A stretch of DNA of 46,917 bases from Alistipes sp. (GTDB lineage Bacteria; Bacteroidota; Bacteroidia; Bacteroidales; Rikenellaceae). The position numbers and the translations under genes are program-made. The DNA lies in assembly GCA_017504485.1 (NCBI GenBank), contig JAFVRC010000030.1, positions 1 to 46,917 on the forward strand, written 5' to 3'. Below, in pieces: positions 9,639 through 17,840 of the stretch; within the stretch, counting starts at the first letter, position 1, and each line of letters begins with the position of its first letter. The notes beneath the pieces are model-generated. The model was not told the DNA's origin. It did no database searches and saw nothing but the letters and a program-made list of their open reading frames with translations.

Positions 9639-10244
9639 CTATAGAGTCTCGATTGTTACCCCCTCCACTTTGCCGAGTTTGGCGATTAGCTGCTCGGCCT
9701 CGCTTTCGCGTATGCTGAGATGCAGGGTGCAGAGGTTGTCGAAAAGTTGGTGGTCGATGTGTGGATTCATCTCCTTGACTACGCGCATCACGCCATTCAT
9801 CGCCACATACGAGAAATCGACCTTTATGCGCCTATCGACCGTACGCTCGACGATGCGGCTTGCGGCGATAACCTCGGCTGTGGACTCCTTGTAGGCTTGG
9901 ATAAGCCCCGATACTCCCAATTTCGTGCCACCGAAGTAGCGCACAACTACCACAAGGCAGTTGGTCAGCTCAGCCGAGAGAAGCTGTCCCAATATAGGTT
10001 TGCCGGCCGTGCCGCTCGGTTCCCCGTCATCGTTGGCGCGGAAGAGCTCGCCGGCGGCACCAAGGCGGTAGGCATAGCAGTGGTGCGTGGCATCATAATA
10101 CTGCTTGCGCAGAGCGTCAAGCAAACCCTTTATCTGCTCCTCGCTCTCTACCGGATAGGCATAGGCAAGGAACTTGCTGCTGCGCTCCTTATATATCGCT
10201 TCGGCGGGCTCGGCGATGGTTCTATATTGGTCGTTGGGCTGCAT
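9639..10244 (-). CDS. IMPACT/YigZ family protein
   Basis: UPF0029/IMPACT family. Eukaryotic IMPACT regulates translation control through GCN1, and bacterial YigZ is thought to bind nucleic acid; the exact bacterial function is unsettled. The hallmark segments are seen: YDATHHCYAYRLG, the DDGEPSGTAGKPIL block, and VVVVRYFGGTKLG.SGL. The start at 10244 (MQPNDQYRT) is chosen over an in-frame ATG at 10286, because the longer form would overlap the lepB C-terminus and adds 14 residues not expected in the family. The result is 201 residues, normal for YigZ. It lies between lepB (11 bp gap) and uvrA (2 bp gap). Confidence 0.85.
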   Translation of the reverse strand: MQPNDQYRTIAEPAEAIYKERSSKFLAYAYPVESEEQIKGLLDALRKQYYDATHHCYAYRLGAAGELFRANDDGEPSGTAGKPILGQLLSAELTNCLVVVVRYFGGTKLGVSGLIQAYKESTAEVIAASRIVERTVDRRIKVDFSYVAMNGVMRVVKEMNPHIDHQLFDNLCTLHLSIRESEAEQLIAKLGKVEGVTIETL

Positions 10245-10255
10245 CGTACTATCGG

Positions 10256-11587
10256 TTATCGTATTTTGCGGAACAGACGATTCCAACGTATCCCCTCGCC
10301 CTCCTGCTTCGAGAAGGCTATGAAGAGAGCCTTGCCTACGATATGATCCTCCGGCACAAATCCCCAGAAGCGCGAGTCGGCCGAGTTGTGGCGATTGTCA
10401 CCCATCATAAAGTAGTAGTCCATCGCAAAGGTGTAGTCCTGACGAGGTTTGCCGTCGATGTATATCACGCCGTCGCGCACCGTGAGCGAGTGCTGCTCGT
10501 ATTGTTCGATGATGCGCTCATAGAGAGGCAGATTCTGCATCGTAAGCTCCACGGTGGCTCCGCGTGCCGGAATTACGATAGGGCCATAGTTGTCCTGTGT
10601 CCAGCCCCACGCCGCAACGTGTGGATAGCTATCCTCCGAAGGTTGCTGATTGTCATAACGTACAATCTCCACGACGCTCTTCATAGCGGCCAACTCGGCG
10701 GCCTGCTCTTCGGTGAGCGACATATAGTAGTAAGGTGCTGAGCCGTTGTACTCGCGCACGTCGAGCCGCTCGATGGCATAGCCGGTGAGTGGCGATGAGG
10801 TCTTTACGATGTAGAGGTGCTGACGTGTTGGCATAGGCTCCTGCGGTGCACCGTTGATATAGACCTGCGTATTGCGTATCTCGAGCGTATCACCGGGTAC
10901 GGCTACGCATCGCTTGATGTAGTTTTCGCGCTTGTCCACGGGGCGAGCAATGACGGTGTAGTCGTTATAGAGGCGACGTCGTCCCTCCTCCTTGCCGTAG
11001 TGGTTGGTGTATTCGCGCAAAACGTCGTAGTAGGTTACGGCCTGATTCTCGACCAACACCGTATCGCCGGCCGGAAAGTTGAATACCACAACATCGTTGC
11101 GCTCCACCTTGCCGAAGCCGCGCAGACGGTGGTAAGGCCACTTTATGCACTCGGAGTATGACTTGCTCTGCGAGAAAGGCATCGTGTTATAGACAAACGG
11201 CATGGCGACAGGCGTGTTTGGCACTTGTGGACCATACGACAGTTTGCTGACGTAGAGGTAGTCGCCTATGAGAATCGTGCGCTCCATCGACGAGGTAGGC
11301 ACAACATAGAGTTGGAATACGAAGATGTGAATCAACGTAGCCACTACCGTTGCCCAAACGATAGCATCAATCCAACCGTAAATCGAGTTGTAGAGTGGCG
11401 ATTTGGCACGCAAGGCATCGTTGTGTCGCCATACATAGCGATAGAAGAGCCGCGAGATGTAGTGGTCGTAGATGAGCGGCAGGCCGAGCAACATCCACAA
11501 GTTGCCGCTCCATACCGTCGTGAGCAGTACATAGGCTACGGCTGCTATGCCGAAACGAAACCATCTGTTTTTGAGTATCTTTTTCAT
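10256..11587 (-). CDS. lepB: Signal peptidase I
   Basis: Membrane serine protease that removes signal peptides from exported proteins. N-terminal transmembrane segments lie at about 12-40 and 72-95, followed by the periplasmic catalytic domain. Catalytic Ser100 sits in PTSSMERT and the general-base Lys225 in YIKRCVAVPGD; the C-terminal box GDNRHNSADSRFWGFVP is intact. At 443 residues it is longer than E. coli LepB (about 324), with insertions between the catalytic boxes, as usual in Bacteroidetes. It starts 3 bp after the dapB stop; dapB-lepB adjacency is a common Bacteroidales arrangement. Confidence 0.95.
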   Translation of the reverse strand: MKKILKNRWFRFGIAAVAYVLLTTVWSGNLWMLLGLPLIYDHYISRLFYRYVWRHNDALRAKSPLYNSIYGWIDAIVWATVVATLIHIFVFQLYVVPTSSMERTILIGDYLYVSKLSYGPQVPNTPVAMPFVYNTMPFSQSKSYSECIKWPYHRLRGFGKVERNDVVVFNFPAGDTVLVENQAVTYYDVLREYTNHYGKEEGRRRLYNDYTVIARPVDKRENYIKRCVAVPGDTLEIRNTQVYINGAPQEPMPTRQHLYIVKTSSPLTGYAIERLDVREYNGSAPYYYMSLTEEQAAELAAMKSVVEIVRYDNQQPSEDSYPHVAAWGWTQDNYGPIVIPARGATVELTMQNLPLYERIIEQYEQHSLTVRDGVIYIDGKPRQDYTFAMDYYFMMGDNRHNSADSRFWGFVPEDHIVGKALFIAFSKQEGEGIRWNRLFRKIR

Positions 11588-11590
11588 ATG

Positions 11591-12331
11591 TTATTCGGTT
11601 TTGAAGAGGTCATCCATCGTGAAGTTGCCGCGTTTGCCGCATACGAACTCCGCAGCCGCCACAACGCCCTTGGCCAAGGCCGTGCGGCTTGTAAGCGAGT
11701 GGTGCAGCGAGAGCATATCCTCGGCCGACGTGTAGGTTACGGTGTGTATGCCGGGAACGACTCCCTCGCGCAGTGAGGTAATCTCGATATCTTGCGGTAT
11801 ATTGCGCTCCGCTTCGCCCTTCTGTGGCTCGATGCAGTGCCACGACTGCTTCGATGGCAGTTGTTCGATAATCTGTTCGGCGAGAGTTATGGCTGTGCCG
11901 CTCGGCGCATCTTTCTTCTGCGTGTGATGCACCTCCTCAATAGCTACGTCGTAGCCCTCTACGCGGCTCATTAGCGCAGCGAGGTAACGATTTACGCGAA
12001 AGGCGATATTGACGCCGAGCGAGTAGTTCGAGGCGTACATAAAACAGCCGTCGCGATTCTCGCATAGCGAGCGCATCTCGCCGAGGTGCTCGGTCCAGCC
12101 TGTTGTTCCGCTAACCACCGCAACACCCGCTTCGAGACAGGTGCGGATATTCTCCAATGCCGTATGCGGCGTGGTGAACTCGATGGCAACATCTATGCCT
12201 TGCAGATGCTCTGCATCGAGGTCTGCGCGATTGTCAAGGTCGATTTTGAGCAATACCTCGTGGCCGCGACCGAGCAATACCTGCTCGATTTCGCGCCCCA
12301 TCTTTCCGTATCCTATAATTGCAACTTTCAT
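11591..12331 (-). CDS. dapB: 4-hydroxy-tetrahydrodipicolinate reductase
   Basis: Reduces the DapA product in the lysine/diaminopimelate pathway, supplying meso-DAP for peptidoglycan. The N-terminal dinucleotide site is IIGYGKMGREI (5-15), and the active-site signature EVHHTQKKDAPSGTA carries the catalytic histidine and lysine. The length of 246 is normal. The ATG at 12331 is chosen: an in-frame ATG at 12469 would add 46 residues overlapping truA and crossing this gene's own promoter box. First gene of the dapB-lepB-IMPACT-uvrA-M16-methyltransferase unit. Confidence 0.95.
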   Translation of the reverse strand: MKVAIIGYGKMGREIEQVLLGRGHEVLLKIDLDNRADLDAEHLQGIDVAIEFTTPHTALENIRTCLEAGVAVVSGTTGWTEHLGEMRSLCENRDGCFMYASNYSLGVNIAFRVNRYLAALMSRVEGYDVAIEEVHHTQKKDAPSGTAITLAEQIIEQLPSKQSWHCIEPQKGEAERNIPQDIEITSLREGVVPGIHTVTYTSAEDMLSLHHSLTSRTALAKGVVAAAEFVCGKRGNFTMDDLFKTE

Positions 12332-12360
12332 AATCTTTGCGTGTTGAAATCTTTGAGGTG

Positions 12361-12368
12361 CAAAGATA
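12361..12368 (-). promoter_or_regulatory. -7 box of the dapB operon promoter
   Basis: TATCTTTG on the minus strand is a perfect TAnnTTTG Bacteroidetes -7 element, 29 bp before the dapB ATG. No clear TTG lies at the -33 position; upstream is the T-rich tail of the truA terminator. Confidence 0.75.
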
Positions 12369-12381
12369 ACGATTTTGTGCG

Positions 12382-12411
12382 AAATAAAAAAGACAAATGC
12401 TATTGCATTTG
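12382..12411 (-). terminator. Intrinsic terminator of lpdA-truA
   Basis: Minus-strand hairpin CAAATGC / 4-nt loop / GCATTTG (12411-12394) followed directly by the tract TCTTTTTTATTT. The truA stop codon (12402-12400) lies inside the hairpin, so terminator and coding sequence overlap. Confidence 0.8.
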
Positions 12412-13143
12412 CCCTTTGTACTTCACATTGCTGAGGAATAACCCCTGCGCCGGAGCCCCCGTGGAGCATCGCGAGAGGTCGCGCGACTTGACAATTTCGC
12501 GGAACTCCTCGACCGTGTAGCGACCACGCCCTACATCGACAAGCGTGCCGACAATAGCGCGTACCATATTGCGTAAGAAGCGGTTGGCGCGGATTCGGAA
12601 GCGTAGTGTTGTCCCCTCACGCCACCAACGAGCCTCATAGATGTGGCAGATATTTGTCGTATTGTTCGAGTTCAGTTTGGCGAATGACGTGAAATCTTCG
12701 TACTCGAGCAGTGCGGCAGCGGCCTCGTTCATGCGGTCGAGGTCGAGCGGCACGTTGTAGTACCACGACGTATGGCGCAGAAATGGCGACTTCGAGGTGG
12801 CGATGATGTAGGTGTATTCGCGCTCAACGGCATCGAAACGGGCGTGTGCGTTGTCGGCAACGCGCTTTATGCCGAGTATTGCAATATCGGCCGGAAGAAT
12901 TTTATTGAGTTTATAGACAAGCTGTTCGATGTCGGCAATCTCTGCCTCGGAGTCGAAGTGTGCGACGTAGTACGAGGCATTTACGCCCGTATCGGTACGC
13001 CCCGCACCGACAATCTCGGTCGGGCAGTGTAATAAGGTCGATAATGCCTGCTCGATACACTGCTGTACGGATGGCTGATCGGGCTGTCGTTGCCATCCGC
13101 AGTATGCGGAGCCATCGTATTGCAGCTCAATAAAATATCTCAT
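12400..13143 (-). CDS. truA: tRNA pseudouridine(38-40) synthase
   Basis: Isomerises uridines 38-40 in the anticodon arm of many tRNAs. The catalytic aspartate D51 is in the motif GRTDTGV (49-55), with the N-terminal YDGSAYCGWQRQ and the later FRIRANRFLRNMVR segment typical of TruA. The length of 247 is standard. It starts 13 bp after lpdA and shares its promoter; the stop is embedded in the terminator stem. Confidence 0.95.
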   Translation of the reverse strand: MRYFIELQYDGSAYCGWQRQPDQPSVQQCIEQALSTLLHCPTEIVGAGRTDTGVNASYYVAHFDSEAEIADIEQLVYKLNKILPADIAILGIKRVADNAHARFDAVEREYTYIIATSKSPFLRHTSWYYNVPLDLDRMNEAAAALLEYEDFTSFAKLNSNNTTNICHIYEARWWREGTTLRFRIRANRFLRNMVRAIVGTLVDVGRGRYTVEEFREIVKSRDLSRCSTGAPAQGLFLSNVKYKGQMQ

Positions 13144-13156
13144 AGCATCGAAATCT

Positions 13157-14524
13157 TTACTTTACCTGCGCGGCGGCCTCCGCTATACCCTCGTACATCG
13201 TTGGGTGTGCGTGTATCGTTTCGGCGATCTCCTTTGCGGTAGCTCCCAAAGCCATAGCGAGTGATGGCTCGCCGAGCATTTCGACGATGTTGCCGCCTAT
13301 GATATGTGCGCCAATCAGGTGCTTGTCAGCATCGAAGATGAGCTTTACGAAGCCGTCGCGGTCGCCTGCAGCCATAGCCTTGCCCGAGGCGGCAAACTGA
13401 AAACGCCCCACGCTGTACTCTATGCCGCGTTCTTTGGCTTGTTGCTCGGTGATACCTACGGCTGCAACCTCCGGCGTTGTGAAGATACACGACGGGGTGA
13501 GCGCATAGTCGATACGCTTCGGGTTGAGGCCGCAGATGCGCTCAACGCAGTTTACGGCCTCGGCCGAAGCTGTATGAGCAAGGGCCGGCGTGGCGATAAT
13601 GTCGCCCACGGCGTATATATTGGCAACCGAGGTGCGGAACTCGCCATCGATAACTATTTTGTCGCGCTCGATGGCTATGCCGAGACTCTCTAAACCGAGA
13701 TTTTCGATATTCGACTTTATACCCACAGCTGAGAGGACAATATCGGCCTTTAGACTCTCTGTGCCGCGTTTGCCTTCGACCTCGATGGTCACTCCGTCAG
13801 CCTCAATAGTAGCACCTTTGACTGCTGTGCCGGTCATCACCGTAACCTTCTGGCGACGGAATGCTCGCTCGGCGACGGCGGCAACCTCGGCATCGCACAG
13901 AGGCATAAGCTGTGGCATGTACTCAACTATCGTAACCTTTGTGCCGAGGGTGGCATATAGGCAGGCAAACTCGCTGCCGATAGCACCCGAACCAACGACA
14001 ACCATACTCTCGGGTAGCTTGTCGAGCAAGAGAGCATCACGCGAGGTGATTATGCGCTGGTGGTCGATAGGCAGTGCCGCTACCTCGCGAGGCCGTGCGC
14101 CCGTGGCGAGGAGGATATTCTCGCCTTCGAGCAGTGTTGTGCCCTCGGCTGTTGCGACCTCCACCTCATGGGCCGAGCGTAGTGTCGCTGTTCCTGTGAT
14201 AACCTCTACATTGTTGCGCTTGAGGAGCATTTGCACGCCCTTGCCCATCATCTCGGCCACCGTGCGCGAGCGCTTGACCATAGTTGCAAGGTCAGGCTTT
14301 ACGTCGCCCTCAATGGTTACGCCATAGGTGGCTGCCGTATGGCAGTAGTGATATACTTGTGCGCTTTTGAGCAGGGCTTTGGTAGGTATGCAACCCCAAT
14401 TGAGGCAGGTGCCACCCACCTCGGCACGCTCAATGAGCACTACCCTCTTGCCGAGCTCGGCTGCGCGAATTGCACCGACATATCCTGCCGGACCTGCGCC
14501 TATGACAATCAAATCGTAGTTCAT
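13157..14524 (-). CDS. lpdA: Dihydrolipoyl dehydrogenase (E3)
   Basis: FAD/NAD flavoprotein that reoxidises dihydrolipoamide in 2-oxoacid dehydrogenase complexes or the glycine cleavage system. FAD site IGAGPAGYVGA (8-18), redox-active disulfide C40-C45 in GGTCLNWGCIPTK, NAD site VVVGSGAIGSEFA, and the C-terminal catalytic pair in HAHPTMYE. All are intact; length 455. The start at 14524 (MNYDLIVIG) is chosen, because the in-frame ATG at 14611 would run across the promoter and an adjacent terminator. No E1 or E2 genes are nearby, so the partner complex cannot be named. Confidence 0.95.
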   Translation of the reverse strand: MNYDLIVIGAGPAGYVGAIRAAELGKRVVLIERAEVGGTCLNWGCIPTKALLKSAQVYHYCHTAATYGVTIEGDVKPDLATMVKRSRTVAEMMGKGVQMLLKRNNVEVITGTATLRSAHEVEVATAEGTTLLEGENILLATGARPREVAALPIDHQRIITSRDALLLDKLPESMVVVGSGAIGSEFACLYATLGTKVTIVEYMPQLMPLCDAEVAAVAERAFRRQKVTVMTGTAVKGATIEADGVTIEVEGKRGTESLKADIVLSAVGIKSNIENLGLESLGIAIERDKIVIDGEFRTSVANIYAVGDIIATPALAHTASAEAVNCVERICGLNPKRIDYALTPSCIFTTPEVAAVGITEQQAKERGIEYSVGRFQFAASGKAMAAGDRDGFVKLIFDADKHLIGAHIIGGNIVEMLGEPSLAMALGATAKEIAETIHAHPTMYEGIAEAAAQVK

Positions 14525-14553
14525 GCTATTCAAAATATGTGTCGTTGCTAATA

Positions 14554-14585
14554 CAAAGATAGTGACATTATTCGATTTTACGCAA
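14554..14585 (-). promoter_or_regulatory. lpdA-truA promoter
   Basis: Minus-strand -7 box TATCTTTG (14561-14554) with a TTG -33 element (14585-14583) 21 nt upstream, both matching the Bacteroidetes consensus; the predicted leader is about 23 nt. The -33 element directly abuts the T tract of the GH10 terminator. Confidence 0.8.
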
Positions 14586-14631
14586 GGAAATATAGAAAAA
14601 GTACCGAACATTTGCGGTGTCCGGTACTTTT
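14585..14631 (-). terminator. Intrinsic terminator after the GH10 genes
   Basis: Minus-strand stem AAAAGTACCG / CGGTACTTTT (14631-14622 with 14606-14597, 10 bp perfect, 15-nt loop that can pair further), then a TTTTTCTATATTT tail. It lies 21 bp after the stop of the last GH10 gene and ends the long run of genes that begins at yicC. Confidence 0.8.
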
Positions 14632-14651
14632 CTGATATCTACGTTGTTTGA

Positions 14652-16202
14652 CTATTTGAGTTCGTACTCCATAACTTGTGTCTTACCCTTCTTGTCCTTG
14701 TAGGTGATACGGTACTTGCCCTTGAAGCCGCGGAACTCGACGTTGCCGCTTTTGTCGGCCTTGACGGTGGTATTGGTCTTCCACTCGTGGTTGATAAGCT
14801 GGTCGAGAGCCCAATATACAGGTTTCTCCTTCATGTCGCGCGTGAAGATACCCGATACGGCAGGTTCGCCCTTCAAGCCGCAGCCATCCACGGTATTCCA
14901 CCAAGTGATACCCATCATATTCTTCTGTGAGAACCACAGACGGTAGAGGTTCTGTGCCAAAATTGCCTGAATCATCAAGCCGCGCTCGTCCTGCGATGGC
15001 GATGCGATGGTGATCTCGCTCATGTGTAGTGGCAGCCCTGTTTCCGAGGCCCAACCGATATACTTACGCACCTGCGCAGGAGTCTGATTCTTTGCACCTT
15101 CGGCCATAGCCAGACACTTCTTCGTGCTGAAGATGTGCATCTGGATACCCATGATGTCAATCTTGCAGCCGCGCTCTTGCAATCGCTGAACTTGAGCTGT
15201 GTAGGATGGGTGCCTGCGGAAGTCGTTTATATTGAGTTTTACATCTTGTGGGAAGTACTTCTCGGCCCACTTCAATGCCTTGTACGGATAGTCGCCGGTC
15301 ATAAGGCTGTAACGGCGGCTACGCGAAACAGGGAAGTTCTCGGGAATCCACCCTTTTGCATTGTCGCTGGCGCTCTCATTCACGACATCCCAGCTCTGAA
15401 TACGGCCCTTATAACGCTCGGCAATCTGCTTGATGCGATTTTCCCAAGCCTCATCCATAGCCTTTGGGTAGTCGGGGAAGAGCTTGGCTATCTCCTCCAA
15501 TGAGAGCTTCTTCCACGTCTCGTTGCCCTTCTCGGACTTGTTAGCGTACAAGTTCTTCTTGGTGAATAGAGTCTTCCAAGTGGCAAACTCGGCCGGTGTC
15601 ATCAGGTCGGTCCACCAACGGGCTATACCATTACCGCGCGAGCCCCATACGAGGACGTGGCCGTGAGCGCGAATACCCTTCTGCTCGCAGAAATCGACTA
15701 TTTGATCGGTCGAAGGACGACGCCAATGGAATTGACTCTGCGGGTTAGTGCAGTTGTTCCACCACTCCTCGGTGTCGTTTTCGGCAGTCTCGAAACGCAC
15801 TGTTCCGCGCTCCCACTCGAGGTGTGGCCAATAGAACGGAATGGTCGCCGAGTTGAAGAGCTCGCCGTAAGAACGCTTGTAGCGGTCGTTGTACTCCTTC
15901 TTGCCGAGCTGGTTAAAGTTGAAGATGTGCGCACCGAAGATAAACTCGTGCGATACCTGCTCAACCTTTATCTTGCGATTGCGGCCAAGATCCTTGATTG
16001 CGAATTTCGCATCGGCCTTGCGATACTTCTCGATGTCGGCATCAATGCGGGCCTGCTCCTCTTCGTTCCAATGCTTCCAATATGCTTCGCTCATATAGCC
16101 CTTTTTATCCTCGGCAAACGAGCGCGGGAACTTGAGTTGTTGTGCGTGTACGATATTGGCTGCCAATATGACAGCCAATACCATTATACTACATCTTTTC
16201 AT
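14652..16202 (-). CDS. Secreted GH10 endo-xylanase-like hydrolase (copy A)
   Basis: Retaining endo-beta-1,4-xylanase family. The signal peptide is residues 1-20 (cleavage VHA|QQ). After a charged N-terminal extension of about 80 residues, the GH10 barrel shows the substrate-binding GHVLVWG (181-187), the acid/base E276 in WDVVNES and the nucleophile E396 in LPLHMSEITI. A C-terminal beta-rich module of about 45 residues (FRGFKGKYRITYKDKKG) is shared with copy B. The length of 516 is long for GH10 because of the two extra regions. It is the last gene of the unit, 13 bp after copy B. Action on xylan is inferred from family; no SusC/SusD pair is in the window. Confidence 0.9.
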   Translation of the reverse strand: MKRCSIMVLAVILAANIVHAQQLKFPRSFAEDKKGYMSEAYWKHWNEEEQARIDADIEKYRKADAKFAIKDLGRNRKIKVEQVSHEFIFGAHIFNFNQLGKKEYNDRYKRSYGELFNSATIPFYWPHLEWERGTVRFETAENDTEEWWNNCTNPQSQFHWRRPSTDQIVDFCEQKGIRAHGHVLVWGSRGNGIARWWTDLMTPAEFATWKTLFTKKNLYANKSEKGNETWKKLSLEEIAKLFPDYPKAMDEAWENRIKQIAERYKGRIQSWDVVNESASDNAKGWIPENFPVSRSRRYSLMTGDYPYKALKWAEKYFPQDVKLNINDFRRHPSYTAQVQRLQERGCKIDIMGIQMHIFSTKKCLAMAEGAKNQTPAQVRKYIGWASETGLPLHMSEITIASPSQDERGLMIQAILAQNLYRLWFSQKNMMGITWWNTVDGCGLKGEPAVSGIFTRDMKEKPVYWALDQLINHEWKTNTTVKADKSGNVEFRGFKGKYRITYKDKKGKTQVMEYELK

Positions 16203-16215
16203 GTGTGATGTGAGT

Positions 16216-17763
16216 CTATTTGAGTTCGTACTCTACAACCTGTGTCTTACCCCTCTTGTCCTTGTAGGTGATACGATACTTGCCCTTGAAGCCGCGGAAC
16301 TGTACCTTGCCACTCTCATCGGCCGTGACTGTGAGGTTGGTCTTCCACTCGTGGTTGATAAGCTGGTCGAGAGCGTAGTACGAAGGCTTCGGCTGCATCT
16401 CGCGGGTGAAGAGGCCCGAAACAGTAGGCTCTTTCTTCGCACCACAGCCATCGACAACATTCCACCAAGTGATACCAATCATCTTCTCCTGCGAGAACCA
16501 GAGACGGTATAGCTGCTGCGTGATGATAGCTTGGCGCATCAAGCCCTGCTCGTCAGGCGATGGAGCGGTGATGGTAATCTCGCTCAAGTGGAGTGGCAGA
16601 CCGGTCTTGTTTGCATAGCCGATATACTCACGTACCTGCGATGGAGTCTGAATCTTCTTGCCCTCGGCGATGCCCTGGCAGAGCTTCAGGTCGAAGAGGT
16701 GCATCTGAAGGCCCATGACGTCAATCTTACAGCCACGCTCCAAGAGTCGGTTGGTCTGTACCGTGTAGCTTGGCTTCTTGAAGTAGTCGTTGATGTTGAG
16801 CTGAACATCTTTCGGGAAGTATTTCTCGGCCCACTTCAACGCCTTGTACGGGTAGTCGCCGTTCATAACGCCGTAGCGGCTCTTTGCAACAGGGAAGTTC
16901 TCGGGGATAAAGTCGGCATAATCATCCTCGGCACTCTCGTTTACGACGTCGTAGCTGTGCAGACGGCCCTTGTAATGCTCGGCAATCTGCTTGATACGGC
17001 TTTCGAGAGCATTGTCCAGGTTCTTGGTGAAGGTCGAGAATGCGGCGGCAGCCTCGTCGAATGACATGAACTTCCACTCGCTCGAAATCTTATCCTTGCT
17101 AGCCCAACGATTTGGCTCGTTAGGGAAGTAACGCTGGAACGATGCCTGCTCCTCGGGCGACATCAGGTTCTTGTACCAATAAGGCATCTGCCACTTGCGG
17201 TTGCCCCATACGAGAACGTGACCATGCATACGGATACCCTTGCTCTCGCAGAACTCGACAATCTGGTCGGTCGAAGGACGACGCCAATGCAGCTCTGCAT
17301 TCGGGTCCTTGCAGTTGTTCCAGAACTCCTCGGTGTCGCGATGCTCGGTGGCAAAGCGAGGCTTGCCCTGCTCCAACTCGAACTCTTTCCAATAGAAAGG
17401 CACGGTGGCGCGGTTGAAGAGCGTGCCGTAGAGCTCCTTGTAGCGGTCGTTGTACTCCTTCTTGCCGAGCTGGTTAAAGTTGAAGATGTGCGCACCGAAG
17501 ATAAACTCATGCTCCACCTGCTCAATCTTCACGTCGCGCTTGCGACCGATGTTCTCGAGCACCAACTCGCCGTCGGCCTTACGGTACTTCTCGATGTCGG
17601 CCTCGATGCGGGCCATCTCCTCGGGATTCCAAATCTTCCAATACTCCTCGCTCATGTAGCCGGCCTTATCTTCGGCCTGCGAGCGTGGAAAAGTTGGTTG
17701 CTGTGCCACGACGGCTGTGGGGAGAAGCAGCGCACCGATTAAGCTCAAAAAAGTCTTCTTCAT
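16216..17763 (-). CDS. Secreted GH10 endo-xylanase-like hydrolase (copy B)
   Basis: Tandem paralogue of copy A with the same layout: signal peptide 1-20 (VVA|QQ), charged N-terminal extension, GH10 barrel, and the same C-terminal FRGFKGKYRITYKDKRG module. Acid/base E276 and nucleophile E395 (LPLHLSEITI) are present. The residue before DVVNES is Tyr (Y271) where copy A and most GH10 enzymes have Trp, a change close to the acid/base that could alter subsite binding. The segment 186-245 between the copies is the least similar. It is preceded by a 77-bp gap with two inverted repeats, the only sizeable gap inside the long unit. Confidence 0.9.
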   Translation of the reverse strand: MKKTFLSLIGALLLPTAVVAQQPTFPRSQAEDKAGYMSEEYWKIWNPEEMARIEADIEKYRKADGELVLENIGRKRDVKIEQVEHEFIFGAHIFNFNQLGKKEYNDRYKELYGTLFNRATVPFYWKEFELEQGKPRFATEHRDTEEFWNNCKDPNAELHWRRPSTDQIVEFCESKGIRMHGHVLVWGNRKWQMPYWYKNLMSPEEQASFQRYFPNEPNRWASKDKISSEWKFMSFDEAAAAFSTFTKNLDNALESRIKQIAEHYKGRLHSYDVVNESAEDDYADFIPENFPVAKSRYGVMNGDYPYKALKWAEKYFPKDVQLNINDYFKKPSYTVQTNRLLERGCKIDVMGLQMHLFDLKLCQGIAEGKKIQTPSQVREYIGYANKTGLPLHLSEITITAPSPDEQGLMRQAIITQQLYRLWFSQEKMIGITWWNVVDGCGAKKEPTVSGLFTREMQPKPSYYALDQLINHEWKTNLTVTADESGKVQFRGFKGKYRITYKDKRGKTQVVEYELK

Positions 17764-17777
17764 AATGTTTGTTTTTT

Positions 17778-17839
17778 AGGTTTGACAATTGGCTTTTTGC
17801 AAAATTGTCGAAAACCTTTGAGAAAACAAAATATTTTGT
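17778..17839 (-). promoter_or_regulatory. Inverted repeats in the leader of the GH10 pair
   Basis: Two palindromic elements fill the gap between the C69 gene and the GH10 pair. One is a 14-bp perfect palindrome ACAAAATATTTTGT (17826-17839) next to the C69 stop. The other is an interrupted stem: AGGTTT+GACAATT pairing with AATTGTC+(2-nt bulge)+AAACCT (17778-17790 with 17803-17817), ending 15 bp before the GH10 start. Neither has a T tract. They could be operator sites, an mRNA-stabilising stem after processing, or a weak terminator. Confidence 0.45.
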
Positions 17840-17840
17840 G

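Noticed and set aside
12332-12469. N-terminal extension of dapB by 46 residues
   Set aside because: It crosses a perfect promoter box and the truA terminator, and DapB proteins start at the dinucleotide-binding MKVAIIGYG.
14525-14611. N-terminal extension of lpdA by 29 residues
   Set aside because: It crosses the TATCTTTG promoter and a terminator tail; family members start at MNYDLIVIG.
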